Positions 22,679 through 30,824 of a stretch of 35,314 bases of DNA are shown here, piece after piece. The DNA is from a virus. How positions within the stretch are numbered: the first letter of the stretch is position 1; the number at the start of each line of letters is the position of its first letter. Under the pieces are notes generated by a model, which did no database searches, was not told the origin of the DNA, and saw only the letters and a list, made by a program, of their open reading frames with translations. The stretch spans positions 1 through 35,314 of the IMG/VR virus record IMGVR_UViG_3300020400_000017, one strand, 5' to 3'. Position numbers and translations under genes: made by a program.

Positions 22679-24079
22679 CTATTGTGTGAGGGTAGTGATA
22701 GCGAGTTTCTCTGGTTGCTGTTCGTTTTCGTTCTCGCCGATCTGTAGAGTTGCTTCGACTGAGTCACGAATACAAGTGAAATTCATTTCGTGTTTCTTCA
22801 CTGGCGCACCAAATACGAAACTATGTTGTAGTGCTTCGATTAACCATGTACCTGAGTAAACAGGATCTTCTTTTGGTACAATACTGTCTGATTTAGTCAT
22901 GTCAGGTATAGATAATCTTATGATCTCGCCTGCATGAATCTGGGCGCAACCAGGCACTTGTATCTTCACTCTTTGATTGTTCCATGCCAATCTTTGACTG
23001 TTTGCCTGTAATACTGTATTTTCTGGGTATGATTTACTTGTCTCGTCAGCCGTAGTATGAAAAGCAGTATGTTGTACATAGTCAGGATAATCTGATATAC
23101 GATTACCTTTCATATCAGGTGTTTGACTATGCGGGATGTGTTGACTTAACTCAGTTTTTTCTTCGCCTGTATAGTCTAAATGTGGTATATCGCCATAGCT
23201 GTCGAAATAGTTATATTCTGTCTCGTTAAGTGTCTTTGTATAGATATCGAAAGAAACTAACTTAGAACCGTATAATCCTTCGTTTAAATTAGTAATATTA
23301 TTGTGATTGACCATAGGCGTAAACTTCTCTATATTGAATAGTTTGCCAAAGTTAGGATCTTCACCGTCATATTGTGCATTGGCAGTCTTATTCAGCGTAT
23401 ATTGTCGTACCTCAGGTTGTTTTGCCTTGGCCTCAGATATCAAACTCCCGTATGACTGAAAATGAAACTTGTTATCAAGTGTTTCATAGAACAAATACCC
23501 TACATTATCACGGTCTTTTGCTTGACAAAGAGGTCTAATTGTGTTAATAAAATCAATAGGGTGTTGATCTGTAATACAATGTTTGAATATGTGTCTTGTA
23601 GGTTCAAGCACTAACTCTTTTTTAGTACCCACATAACTATCATCTCTCAAGACATCTTCGACCATAAGGTGAAACTCTTTCTGATAGGTCTTACTTATGC
23701 GTACTTGTTTGTCGGTTACAAACTCTTTACTTACAAATTGTACTTTGATTTTACGAGATGAAGTGAATGCCTCATCTTCCATAACAGCAATAATACGAAA
23801 GTTGAATTGTCCTGCGTTGACTACAGGTCTTTCAAATGTCGAGGTGCGTATTTGAATTGATAGTCTCTCTTGACCTAGATTTAATTCGTTATCTCTGATT
23901 AAATTATTCGAGTCTAGAAATGTCATATCGCCAGTTAGAAATGGCCGATTGATATTCTCATAGATATTTAAATTAACTATACTGTCTGTTATATTGATTG
24001 ACTCGCCTAAGTGATTTATGATAAACACAAAGTCGCATTGAAAGTCACCTGGGAAATTTAATTTGTCTTGTTCACTCAT
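22679..24079 (-). CDS. Baseplate hub protein, gp27-like
   Basis: The 466-residue protein begins with an acidic, beta-rich part (SINITDSIVNLNIYENINRP, then FLTGDMTFLDSNNLIRD) like the first domain of gp27/VgrG-type hubs. It continues with PTRHIFKHCITDQHPIDFIN and VGYLFYETLDNKFHFQSYGS, which match the YLFYE-type block of hub proteins. The second half has RVKIQVPGCAQIHAGEIIRL and GTWLIEALQHSF, typical of phage late-control/hub domains. In T4, gp27 is the ring on which the gp5 needle stands. Gene order (gp48, gp53, this gene, gp5) supports the hub call. The exact T4 equivalent rests on fold-like features and context. Confidence 0.65.
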   Translation of the reverse strand: MSEQDKLNFPGDFQCDFVFIINHLGESINITDSIVNLNIYENINRPFLTGDMTFLDSNNLIRDNELNLGQERLSIQIRTSTFERPVVNAGQFNFRIIAVMEDEAFTSSRKIKVQFVSKEFVTDKQVRISKTYQKEFHLMVEDVLRDDSYVGTKKELVLEPTRHIFKHCITDQHPIDFINTIRPLCQAKDRDNVGYLFYETLDNKFHFQSYGSLISEAKAKQPEVRQYTLNKTANAQYDGEDPNFGKLFNIEKFTPMVNHNNITNLNEGLYGSKLVSFDIYTKTLNETEYNYFDSYGDIPHLDYTGEEKTELSQHIPHSQTPDMKGNRISDYPDYVQHTAFHTTADETSKSYPENTVLQANSQRLAWNNQRVKIQVPGCAQIHAGEIIRLSIPDMTKSDSIVPKEDPVYSGTWLIEALQHSFVFGAPVKKHEMNFTCIRDSVEATLQIGENENEQQPEKLAITTLTQ

Positions 24080-24083
24080 AGCA

Positions 24084-24626
24084 TTACGCTACTGATGGTT
24101 CGTTTACAATTTTTTCAAATTCTCTTACGAATGGTGTCAGTAGATTAGGTTCTAATAATTTAATTCTTCTCTTTTCGTCTTGTACTCTTTGTTCGTGTTC
24201 TCTATTTGATACGGGTAAAGCACCTGGTTCAGTAGAATTACATTGTATCAGATGACTAAAGTCCGTACTTGTCGCAGGTCCACTTGTTTGTGTTATCTCA
24301 TAGTGATGAATACCATCACCACTTGCGCCATACTTGTCTTTTAACATCTTCTCGAAGTCTAATTGACCTAATGGCCAACCATAATATCTATCAGTTATAT
24401 TATTTGTGAGTAATATAACCCAATGATACTTAGCAGAACCGAAATGTTTGTGTGATAAATTCTCAGGTGTCTCGCCTTCTTTGACATAATAGTCATCCAT
24501 CAACTTCATATCATCATCAAGAGATTGTTTAATTGCGACTCGTCTTAATATATGAGTAACAACCTTTGCATCTGTAGTAGAACCTGTACTTGAATACTCT
24601 AATTTAGGAAACTTACTGAAATACAT
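24084..24626 (-). CDS. 53: Baseplate wedge protein gp53
   Basis: T4 gp53 clamps the wedges around the hub. Here MYFSKFPKLEY starts the protein, and the diagnostic centre is YYVKEGETPENLSHKHFGSA followed by KYHWVILLTNNITDRYYGWP, matching the T4 gp53 stretch with YYIKG, ELANAIYG and YWVLLMCND before YYGW. Length 180 against 196 in T4. It overlaps the gp48 stop by 1 nt and is followed by the hub gene after 4 nt, so the three are one translational unit. Confidence 0.85.
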   Translation of the reverse strand: MYFSKFPKLEYSSTGSTTDAKVVTHILRRVAIKQSLDDDMKLMDDYYVKEGETPENLSHKHFGSAKYHWVILLTNNITDRYYGWPLGQLDFEKMLKDKYGASGDGIHHYEITQTSGPATSTDFSHLIQCNSTEPGALPVSNREHEQRVQDEKRRIKLLEPNLLTPFVREFEKIVNEPSVA

Positions 24627-25768
24627 TATAGACCTCCTGTACCATTTATATTAGGAATGATACCATTCGGTGCAACACTCTCAAAATCTGCGACTTGACC
24701 AGCAGGTTTACGACCAGGTGGCAATTCGTGTTTGAATAATGATCTCTTGTCTTGAATGTCGATCTCTTTAAATGCAAGTGTCATATTGATAACATTAGGT
24801 GGCGCCCCATTATCATTACCTCTATATGTTTTAAACACATCACCCTCGCCATACTTTACTTCCATGTTCTGTAATACTACATCACCCATTGTATTTAAGT
24901 ATTTGTTCTCATCACCTCTGTACATATAATGAATATTGAACATACTTGGTACTCTAAATACAGGACTATTTGAGCCACCTAGTATTGTAGGGTGCATATG
25001 GTACTTGAACATATAAATTATTTTCTGTACTTCGTCTGCCTCTTCTTTGTTTCTAGGCATAAACTTAAATGAATAAGTAAATTCACGCAAGTTAATTGCT
25101 TTAAATGTTAATTCAAGTCTATTGTTGACTGCAATACCTGTCTGTGCCTGTCTCATCGCTACAGTACCTGGCGCAACAGCATCAACTGCACCTAATACAT
25201 TTTGTCTAACGAAAGAAGTAAATTCTTCATTGAAACTAAAATCGCTAAGATTGTCTGCCAGTCTAGCAGCACTACCTATATCTTCACCTGCATAGTCTGC
25301 CCCGTAAGTTACATTAATCTCAGGTGGCATATACAATACGATAGCACTTTGTATTCTCTTAAACTCACCTCTGCCCTTGACAGCTGCGTTACCTTCTCGT
25401 CTAGGTATTTGTTTTGGTGTTGACCCTAAATCAGGTTTCAATAGTGTTGTTTGTTGTGCATCAAGCGTCTTTTCTTCTTCTCGCATATCTTCATTAGGAA
25501 TATTGATATAGAATATCATATAATGCCCATTTGCATTTTGTAAATTACTTGCTAAGTCTAGTGGATATTGTACTGTACCGAATGAGTATTCGTTTTCTTC
25601 AAATATTTCGTCTGATTGTTCTCTAATCTTTGCTTGATTTCGACCTAGATTTAGTGCTGATACAGTACCTGCTGTTTTAGCATTGAAGCCACCATTGAGT
25701 AAAGACCCAATCATTCCCCCTACAACATTACCTGCAAGACCTTTTAAGTGTTTTGATATGACGCCCAT
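24626..25768 (-). CDS. 48: Baseplate tail-tube cap protein gp48
   Basis: gp48 sits on the hub and starts the tail tube together with gp54. The 380-residue protein has a Gly-rich start (GLAGNVVGGMIGSLLNGGFN) and the conserved FGTVQYPLDLASN, then GHYMIFYINIP block near residues 62-92. Later LTFKAINLREFTYSFKFMPR and IIYMFKYHMHP are typical of the tube-like domain. T4 gp48 has 364 residues. A late promoter lies 27 nt upstream of the ATG, back to back with that of gp4. Confidence 0.8.
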   Translation of the reverse strand: MGVISKHLKGLAGNVVGGMIGSLLNGGFNAKTAGTVSALNLGRNQAKIREQSDEIFEENEYSFGTVQYPLDLASNLQNANGHYMIFYINIPNEDMREEEKTLDAQQTTLLKPDLGSTPKQIPRREGNAAVKGRGEFKRIQSAIVLYMPPEINVTYGADYAGEDIGSAARLADNLSDFSFNEEFTSFVRQNVLGAVDAVAPGTVAMRQAQTGIAVNNRLELTFKAINLREFTYSFKFMPRNKEEADEVQKIIYMFKYHMHPTILGGSNSPVFRVPSMFNIHYMYRGDENKYLNTMGDVVLQNMEVKYGEGDVFKTYRGNDNGAPPNVINMTLAFKEIDIQDKRSLFKHELPPGRKPAGQVADFESVAPNGIIPNINGTGGL

Positions 25769-25778
25769 TGTTTCTCTT

Positions 25779-25786
25779 TATAAATA
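25779..25786 (+). promoter_or_regulatory. Late promoter for gp4
   Basis: Plus-strand TATAAATA with ATG 25802 15 nt further on. The gene has no ribosome site in between, and the leader would be about 10 nt. Confidence 0.6.
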
Positions 25787-25794
25787 TTCTATAC

Positions 25795-25802
25795 TATTTA
25801 TA
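25795..25802 (-). promoter_or_regulatory. Late promoter for gp48, gp53 and the hub
   Basis: Minus-strand TATAAATAGT with ATG 25768 26 nt further on and AAAGAGAAA as a weak ribosome site. It overlaps the first base of the gp4 start codon and is interleaved with the plus-strand promoter. Confidence 0.7.
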
Positions 25803-26260
25803 TGAAAATGATGAAGAAACATAAGACATACAAAGGAAAATATACACCTAAGTTTCCTAAGAAATACAAAGGCAATTACAAGAATATTGTATATCGTTCA
25901 TTATGGGAAAGAAAGTGTATGGTATATTTTGATACTAATCCTAATATACTATCTTGGTCTAGTGAAGAATTAGTCATACCTTATTTTGATTCTGTAACTA
26001 AGACAAGGCGTAGATATTATCCTGATTTTCTAATTACTGTTATGAATAGTGATGGTGAAAAGAAAATACATCTAATAGAAGTTAAACCATCTAAACATCT
26101 TAAACCACCTACATCTACAAAAGGTAAAAGGCGTAGTACCTTATTACAAGAGGCACAAGCATACTATATGAACATGGATAAGTTTGCGGCTGCAGAGAAG
26201 TGGTGCAAAAAGAAAGATATCAAGTTTAGTATCTGGACTGAAAAAGAACTGCAATTTTAG
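25802..26260 (+). CDS. 4: Head completion protein gp4 (nuclease-like)
   Basis: T4 gp4 (gp50) is needed to complete filled heads before tail joining, and its fold resembles TnsA-type nucleases. The 152 residues begin with a basic KTYKGKYTPKFPKKYKGNYK, then YRSLWERKCMVYFDTNPNIL and WSSEELVIPYFD, almost the T4 wording. Nuclease-type residues are visible: Glu in LWERK, Asp in YYPDFLI and Glu-x-Lys in LIEVKPSK. It is the only plus-strand gene in the right-hand part of the window, with its own late promoter, and runs convergent to the tape measure gene. Confidence 0.9.
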   Translation: MKMMKKHKTYKGKYTPKFPKKYKGNYKNIVYRSLWERKCMVYFDTNPNILSWSSEELVIPYFDSVTKTRRRYYPDFLITVMNSDGEKKIHLIEVKPSKHLKPPTSTKGKRRSTLLQEAQAYYMNMDKFAAAEKWCKKKDIKFSIWTEKELQF

Positions 26261-26271
26261 GGGGTACTAGA

Positions 26272-26325
26272 GTATCACCGTGTGTTATAAACCGGGTGAT
26301 ACGGCGGCTATGGCGTCTTTTTTTT
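26272..26325 (+). terminator. Probable terminator after gp4
   Basis: Perfect 8-bp arms GTATCACC (26272-26279) and GGTGATAC (26295-26302) around a 15-nt loop, then a GC-rich spacer and a run of eight T (26318-26325). The T-run begins 15 nt after the stem, so it is not a textbook intrinsic terminator. It lies between convergent genes, where one is expected. Confidence 0.45.
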
Positions 26326-28237
26326 ACCGAGCGAGTGCAGGAGTTGAATAAGTATCAAAAAAATCATTAATAGGTTTAGAACCGAAATGATTAGATACTA
26401 CTGATGAACTTCTATTATCTGAAGTAACTGCTGTATTTACTGAAGGCATACTACCACCCGTAGAAGTCATACCTGATTGACTAGCATTCAACGCAGCTGT
26501 TCTACTTACATTTGATGCAGTCCCAGGATTTGCAACCACAGCCATCTCTCTAACAAAGTCTGCTGCCGTTCCTCTTAAATCTTTAAATGCAAGACCGAAA
26601 GCAGCCATCTTTACTGTTGTGCCTACGCCAGGTAATGAATCTTTAAATCCTTCCATACTCTCAGAGAAATCTTTTAATATTCTAGGGGCATCACTTTTGC
26701 CAAATGCTTTTATATCTTCATCTAATGTCTTTAAACCCTTACCAAACTTCTCTATACCTTCGCCTGCGGCCTTAATATTTTCACCATCTAACTCTTGTAA
26801 TTGATCTAAAGGACCACCACCGAAGAAACTACCTATTGCACCTAGTATACCACCAACAGCAAATGTTCCAAGTGCAGCAGATATCGCAACTATACCCGCA
26901 GCTGCATCAAATAAATCACCACCATCTAAGGCGGCTAGTCTCTCTACTGTATCAGCAATACTATTAAATATAGTGCTGACAATACCAGATATTGATTCAC
27001 CTACACTTTCAATGACACCGCCAATACTATCAAATATAGGTGGTATTCTTTCCATTGCACCAAGGAATGTTTCACCTAACACCTTCGAAATATCAACTAC
27101 TGCTTTAGCAAATATTTTAAGTGCTGGCGAGGCAATTTTTAAAGCCGCACCTATACCTATGATTGCTAATGTAAACGCACCTAATCCTATCAATGCAAGA
27201 GGATTTGCTAGTGTCATCACACTCATAGCAAGACCTCTTATTGCAGCACTCAATGCTGTTATACCAGCAGAAAGAGCAGCACCAGCAGCACCCATAAGAC
27301 CACTTAACATACCCATTATGCCACCTTTTTTCTCACCCTCTCCTGCCACAGGAGGCATGCCAGTATCATCATCACCAGGTTTTACATTTGCACCTTCAGT
27401 TGCTGATGAATCTTTACCCTCTAATGCCTCTGATATTTTTAGTAGGAATGATTGACCACTTTTATCAGTAAGACCTAAACCAAAAGCAAGTGTTCTTCTA
27501 ATTCTTGCTAACATGCCCACTGGTGGCATTAATAAATCTTTTGCTGTTAAAGATTGTTGATCATTTGACTCTGTAGGATCTGCTACAAAATCTGCTTTAG
27601 TTTTAGGTCTACTATCTTCGTAATCTGATTGTGTTTCTTCTAAATCTTGTCTGCCTGATACATACTGTTCTACTTTCTCAACACTATCATCAGTTAGACC
27701 ACCTATGCCTAATGCACCTTTTATCTTATCATTTATGCCATCGCCAAGTGAGTTAAAGTATGCCTCAAATGGTGCACCGCCAGGTAATTGTGCAAATACA
27801 TCACCTATCTTTGTGAATGGATTTAGTGTTTCTGTTAATGAATCTAAGAACGATTCATTTGCTGAACCAAATAGACCTTTACCTGCTTTCTTAACATTCT
27901 TTTCTGAGGTAGTGATAAGTCTTTTTAGATTAGCAACTTCATCTTTGCTCATCTTTTGATCATCTGACAAATTCTTTTGTGTCTGATCTATAATTTTTTT
28001 ATATTCTTTTAATCTTCTTGAGGCATCTTTTAATTGCTCAGGATCTGTTGCATCTTTAATAGCAGCAGCTTCAGTTGAAAGATCAGTTAATATTTGACCT
28101 GCAACGCCAGAAACATTTGGTTGTAATGCTTCAATTTCTGAAGCCATGATGCTAGAGGCAGTTCTTTTCTTTGCCCCAAAACCTCTAGTGCCTGTTGACT
28201 CTTGTATTGTTTTTAATGTTTCTGAAAAGTCTGCCAT
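26324..28237 (-). CDS. Tail tape measure protein (gp29-like)
   Basis: The tape measure sets tail length and is threaded through the tube. This 637-residue protein has a charged helical N-terminus (about 1-130, with DQTQKNLSDDQKMSKDEVAN), then a long Gly/Ala/Ile-rich hydrophobic central part (about 305-480: MLSGLMGAAGAALSAGITAL, IGLGAFTLAIIGIGAALKIA, GIVAISAALGTFAVGGILGA), characteristic of tape measures. T4 gp29 is 590 residues. It follows the tail chaperone genes and a small membrane protein, the usual order for tailed phages. Confidence 0.85.
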   Translation of the reverse strand: MADFSETLKTIQESTGTRGFGAKKRTASSIMASEIEALQPNVSGVAGQILTDLSTEAAAIKDATDPEQLKDASRRLKEYKKIIDQTQKNLSDDQKMSKDEVANLKRLITTSEKNVKKAGKGLFGSANESFLDSLTETLNPFTKIGDVFAQLPGGAPFEAYFNSLGDGINDKIKGALGIGGLTDDSVEKVEQYVSGRQDLEETQSDYEDSRPKTKADFVADPTESNDQQSLTAKDLLMPPVGMLARIRRTLAFGLGLTDKSGQSFLLKISEALEGKDSSATEGANVKPGDDDTGMPPVAGEGEKKGGIMGMLSGLMGAAGAALSAGITALSAAIRGLAMSVMTLANPLALIGLGAFTLAIIGIGAALKIASPALKIFAKAVVDISKVLGETFLGAMERIPPIFDSIGGVIESVGESISGIVSTIFNSIADTVERLAALDGGDLFDAAAGIVAISAALGTFAVGGILGAIGSFFGGGPLDQLQELDGENIKAAGEGIEKFGKGLKTLDEDIKAFGKSDAPRILKDFSESMEGFKDSLPGVGTTVKMAAFGLAFKDLRGTAADFVREMAVVANPGTASNVSRTAALNASQSGMTSTGGSMPSVNTAVTSDNRSSSVVSNHFGSKPINDFFDTYSTPALAR

Positions 28238-28536
28238 TATTTTTTACTTGTACCTGTGTATAAACCGAACCATGCAGCCCCAGCACCTACGACAATACTA
28301 ACTAACCCAGATTGTTCTAGTGTAGGATCTGCTATGTTCATGTACCATATTACTACTTTGTATAGTAAGTAAATGTATGTTGTTATGAATATTCTAGGAA
28401 AGATACGCCAAGAATCTATCGCCTTTGCAAGATCAATTAGATTTTGATATTTATTTTTACTAGAGTCAACAACATTAGTATCAACTTCTAGTTCTATATT
28501 GACCTTTTTTGTTTCTGTTTTACTTTCTTCGCTCAT
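28237..28536 (-). CDS. 99-residue membrane protein, possible holin
   Basis: An acidic, soluble N-terminus (about residues 1-45) is followed by two likely membrane spans (RIFITTYIYLLYKVVIWYM and GLVSIVVGAGAAWFGLYTG) and a short basic tail. It ends where the tape measure starts (1-nt overlap). Its own start overlaps the frameshift extension of the chaperone by 17 nt. A holin role would fit size and topology, but I see no diagnostic motif; a tail-associated membrane protein is equally possible. Confidence 0.5.
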   Translation of the reverse strand: MSEESKTETKKVNIELEVDTNVVDSSKNKYQNLIDLAKAIDSWRIFPRIFITTYIYLLYKVVIWYMNIADPTLEQSGLVSIVVGAGAAWFGLYTGTSKK

Positions 28537-28708
28537 TGTTTATTCTCTCCTTTTCATCTCTGAGATGATCTATAAGCATTTTAACATATATCTCCCTTTC
28601 CCAGGGCATCATGTTCTCAAGTTCACTTAATGAATACTTATGGTGTTGCATTAAGTTAAAGTTAGTAGTATAATGGTTCTCTAAGTTATCATGGGAAAGG
28701 GCTGTTAA
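28520..28708 (-). CDS. Frameshift extension of the tail chaperone (GT-like domain)
   Basis: In the -1 frame relative to the chaperone, 62 codons remain open from the slippery run to TAA at 28520-28522. The peptide shows LSHDNLENHYTTNFNLMQHH, then KYSLSELENMMPWEREIYVK and a charged helix (HLRDEKERINNERRK). This is the pattern I know from the T part of tail-assembly chaperones and similar T4-like small proteins. An internal ATG (28651) could also start a separate 43-residue protein, but no ribosome site is evident before it. Together with 28705-29397 it would make a 292-residue product. Confidence 0.7.
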   Translation of the reverse strand, partial: LTALSHDNLENHYTTNFNLMQHHKYSLSELENMMPWEREIYVKMLIDHLRDEKERINNERRK

Positions 28709-29397
28709 AAAAAACTTTGCATACCTTCAAGCGTTCTTTTTTCAGTCTTACCCGTCTTAGGTTGTTTATACTCTATCTCATACTTTAATCTAGGCATAGT
28801 TTCAAAAAATGTTCTAAACTGTTTAAAATGTTTATTAGATAAACTACCTAAAAACTCATCTAACTCAGCCTCGGTCATTTCTGTTCTTTCGTGTACAGTT
28901 TCGCCATCAACCACTTGCCATATGCAACTTTTTATTACTTTAAAGAAAGACTCAACTTCAGAATCTCCTGGTAAAGTAATATCAACTTTAGGATAATCCA
29001 TAATCACTTTTATTTTATCTGTTATGTCTATCCTATTAGTATGGTTTTCATCAACATGAACATTAACCTCTTCTAAAGGTATTTCTACCTCAGCAAATGT
29101 TTCTTTATCATCACATCTAACTCGTATTGTTGAAGTTTCACCAACTGACTTTGCTCTTATTCGTAAAAAGATATACTCTAAATCAAATAAAGGTGCAGTA
29201 TCAGGATCAAACTTCTCAAATGTACACGCCTTGATTAAACTTTTCAAAGCACTTATCATCTCACCATTGTCCTTAGACTCAAGTGCCATTAAAAGTACCT
29301 TTTCTTCTTTGACAAGAAATGGTCTAAACTTTATTTTCTCGTCTGTACTCGGTACTTCTAATTCGTAAGTCGGTACCTCGACCTTTGGTAATGCCAT
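28705..29397 (-). CDS. 26: Baseplate/tail assembly chaperone, gp26-like
   Basis: The 230-residue protein fits the T4_baseplate (gp26) family: a Pro-containing start (LPKVEVPTYELEVPSTDEKI), KFRPFLVKEEKVLLMALES, the FDLEYIFLRIRAKSVGE block, and the second half with DITDKIKVIMDYPKV and FFETMPRLKYEIEYKQP. In other tailed phages the gene in this position, just before the tape measure, is the G-type assembly chaperone. It ends AGT TTT TTT TAA, a slippery end for a -1 shift. An AAGGAG site precedes its ATG, and a late promoter lies 38 nt upstream. Confidence 0.75.
   Translation of the reverse strand: MALPKVEVPTYELEVPSTDEKIKFRPFLVKEEKVLLMALESKDNGEMISALKSLIKACTFEKFDPDTAPLFDLEYIFLRIRAKSVGETSTIRVRCDDKETFAEVEIPLEEVNVHVDENHTNRIDITDKIKVIMDYPKVDITLPGDSEVESFFKVIKSCIWQVVDGETVHERTEMTEAELDEFLGSLSNKHFKQFRTFFETMPRLKYEIEYKQPKTGKTEKRTLEGMQSFF
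28707..28714 (-). other. T8 slippery run for a -1 ribosomal frameshift
   Basis: Read on the minus strand, the last codons are AGT TTT TTT TAA. The run of eight T allows both tRNAs on TTT TTT to slip back one base and continue TTA ACA GCC into the extension, avoiding the stop. Confidence 0.65.
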
Positions 29398-29434
29398 AAT
29401 ATATTCTCCTTATGCATTATTAAAAATTCAGTAA

Positions 29435-29442
29435 TATTTATA
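29435..29442 (-). promoter_or_regulatory. Late promoter for the chaperone-tape measure genes
   Basis: Minus-strand TATAAATA followed by TT instead of GT, 37 nt before ATG 29397, which has a good AAGGAG ribosome site. It overlaps the gap after gp54 (stop at 29443). Confidence 0.6.
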
Positions 29443-30387
29443 CTAGAAATACGGAGGGAAAACTTTGCCTCCGAATACTCTTCCAGTAGGTAATCTGTTT
29501 TTTGCCTGATTAAATACTTCGTTTCCTGCCCTTCTTAACTCAGCAGGTAAGTATCTGAATAGACCTAATGGGCCCATTCCTTTTGTATCAGGCGTGACCA
29601 CACCAGTATTTGCGGTCATAAATGTATCTGCCTTTTCAACTTCATCAATATCAACCATATTGTGCCAGTATCTATACTCAAATGTAATACTAATTTTATG
29701 CACCTGATTTCTAGCGTCATAACTTAGTGCCTGAGCAGCTATTGTTTTAGGATATGCTTCAACTAATTTACAACCATACACAGCATTTTTTATTTCTTCT
29801 TTATGTGCATTGTCAAGTGTTGATCCCATTTCTTCATCAAAATCACTTAATTGATATATCTCAATCGGTGCTGTATATTCATCATAATAATTTAATTCGT
29901 ATGTTCTTTTATCAATAACTAAGTTCTGCCAAGTTTCAAAATAATGTTTCTCTCTCATAAATTTATCACAATAAAACTCAGCAGTTATCTCTGCAAAGTT
30001 TAGACCACTTGCAAAGTTTGTTTCAGGTCCGTGTATTCTATGAGGTTGTGTTTCTATTGTTCTACCTGGGAATTGTAAATCTGAACAATGAAATGCTACT
30101 TGAGCACCATATAACTTGTCTAAGTTTTGTGCATCTTTAGTGTCTTTAGCAACACCAGGTTGATCACTTGCACCACGAGGTAGTGTCATTATTAGAATAT
30201 ACTTTGTAGGTTTTGCAAACCCACCAGCTGCCTCTGTAAATGACCTAAATCTGTTTAGTGAAGTGTTAGGATTAGTTTTTCTTTTTAGTCTAGGGTCCTT
30301 GTCAATTCTATCGTAAGACCTATCTCTAGGTAAACCAATACGAATATCGTATCCTCCTATTTTTATGCCTTTACGAAATATTGCCAT
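29443..30387 (-). CDS. 54: Baseplate tail-tube initiator gp54-like
   Basis: The 314-residue protein shows the tail-tube fold signs: KPTKYILIMTLPRGASDQ, VAFHCSDLQFPGRTIETQPH, RIHGPE, then AEFYCDKFMREKHYFETWQN and VHKISITFEYRYWHNM. These features are shared by the tube protein gp19 and the tube initiator gp54; the length (T4 gp54: 320) favours gp54. It lies between the nuclease and the chaperone and ends in a hydrophobic and Pro-rich tail (LPTGRVFGGKVFPPYF). Confidence 0.75.
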   Translation of the reverse strand: MAIFRKGIKIGGYDIRIGLPRDRSYDRIDKDPRLKRKTNPNTSLNRFRSFTEAAGGFAKPTKYILIMTLPRGASDQPGVAKDTKDAQNLDKLYGAQVAFHCSDLQFPGRTIETQPHRIHGPETNFASGLNFAEITAEFYCDKFMREKHYFETWQNLVIDKRTYELNYYDEYTAPIEIYQLSDFDEEMGSTLDNAHKEEIKNAVYGCKLVEAYPKTIAAQALSYDARNQVHKISITFEYRYWHNMVDIDEVEKADTFMTANTGVVTPDTKGMGPLGLFRYLPAELRRAGNEVFNQAKNRLPTGRVFGGKVFPPYF

Positions 30388-30824
30388 TATACTATCCCTA
30401 AATCTCCTAATATCTTTCTATTCTTCATATGTTCTTCTTGAATATCATCTTTACTTTGACCATAATATGCAACAGCATGGCCTTGATTACACATTTCTTG
30501 ATTAACATTTAAACCATCACAAAATATTTCACCAAGAATACGACCAAACTTACCAGTCTCTTCGCCTTTATGTGTTTTAATAACTATCTTATCAGCATTT
30601 TTCAATGCATCTTTTAGAAAATCTTTAGACATAAGTCCATATTTCTTTTCTACTAAATCTCTTGTTCTACTTTCAGGTGTATCAATGCCGAATAGTCTTA
30701 CTCTACTTTTATACATTATATCAAAACCTAAGTCAATAATAACATCTATTGTATCACCGTCTACAACTTTAGTTACTTTATTAACTCTGTATGAAAAATC
30801 TGTTGGGTCTCCTAATTTTGCCAT
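30387..30824 (-). CDS. Staphylococcal-type (SNase) nuclease
   Basis: SNase enzymes cut DNA and RNA using Ca2+. In 145 residues the site is complete: metal-binding Asp22/Asp24 (KVVDGDTIDV), Arg43 and Glu51 (RVRLFGIDTPES) and Arg95 (GKFGRILGEIF), followed by NVNQEMCNQGHAVAYYG. No signal peptide is seen, so the protein works in the cytoplasm or in the virion. It overlaps its neighbours by 1 nt on each side within a tail operon, which suggests a late role, for example host DNA breakdown or a virion-linked nuclease. Confidence 0.85.
   Translation of the reverse strand: MAKLGDPTDFSYRVNKVTKVVDGDTIDVIIDLGFDIMYKSRVRLFGIDTPESRTRDLVEKKYGLMSKDFLKDALKNADKIVIKTHKGEETGKFGRILGEIFCDGLNVNQEMCNQGHAVAYYGQSKDDIQEEHMKNRKILGDLGIV

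Noticed and set aside
26973-27455. 160-codon open frame opposite the tape measure
   Set aside because: Ala/Pro/Ile-rich mirror of Gly/Ala-rich codons on the other strand; the tape measure call is much stronger.
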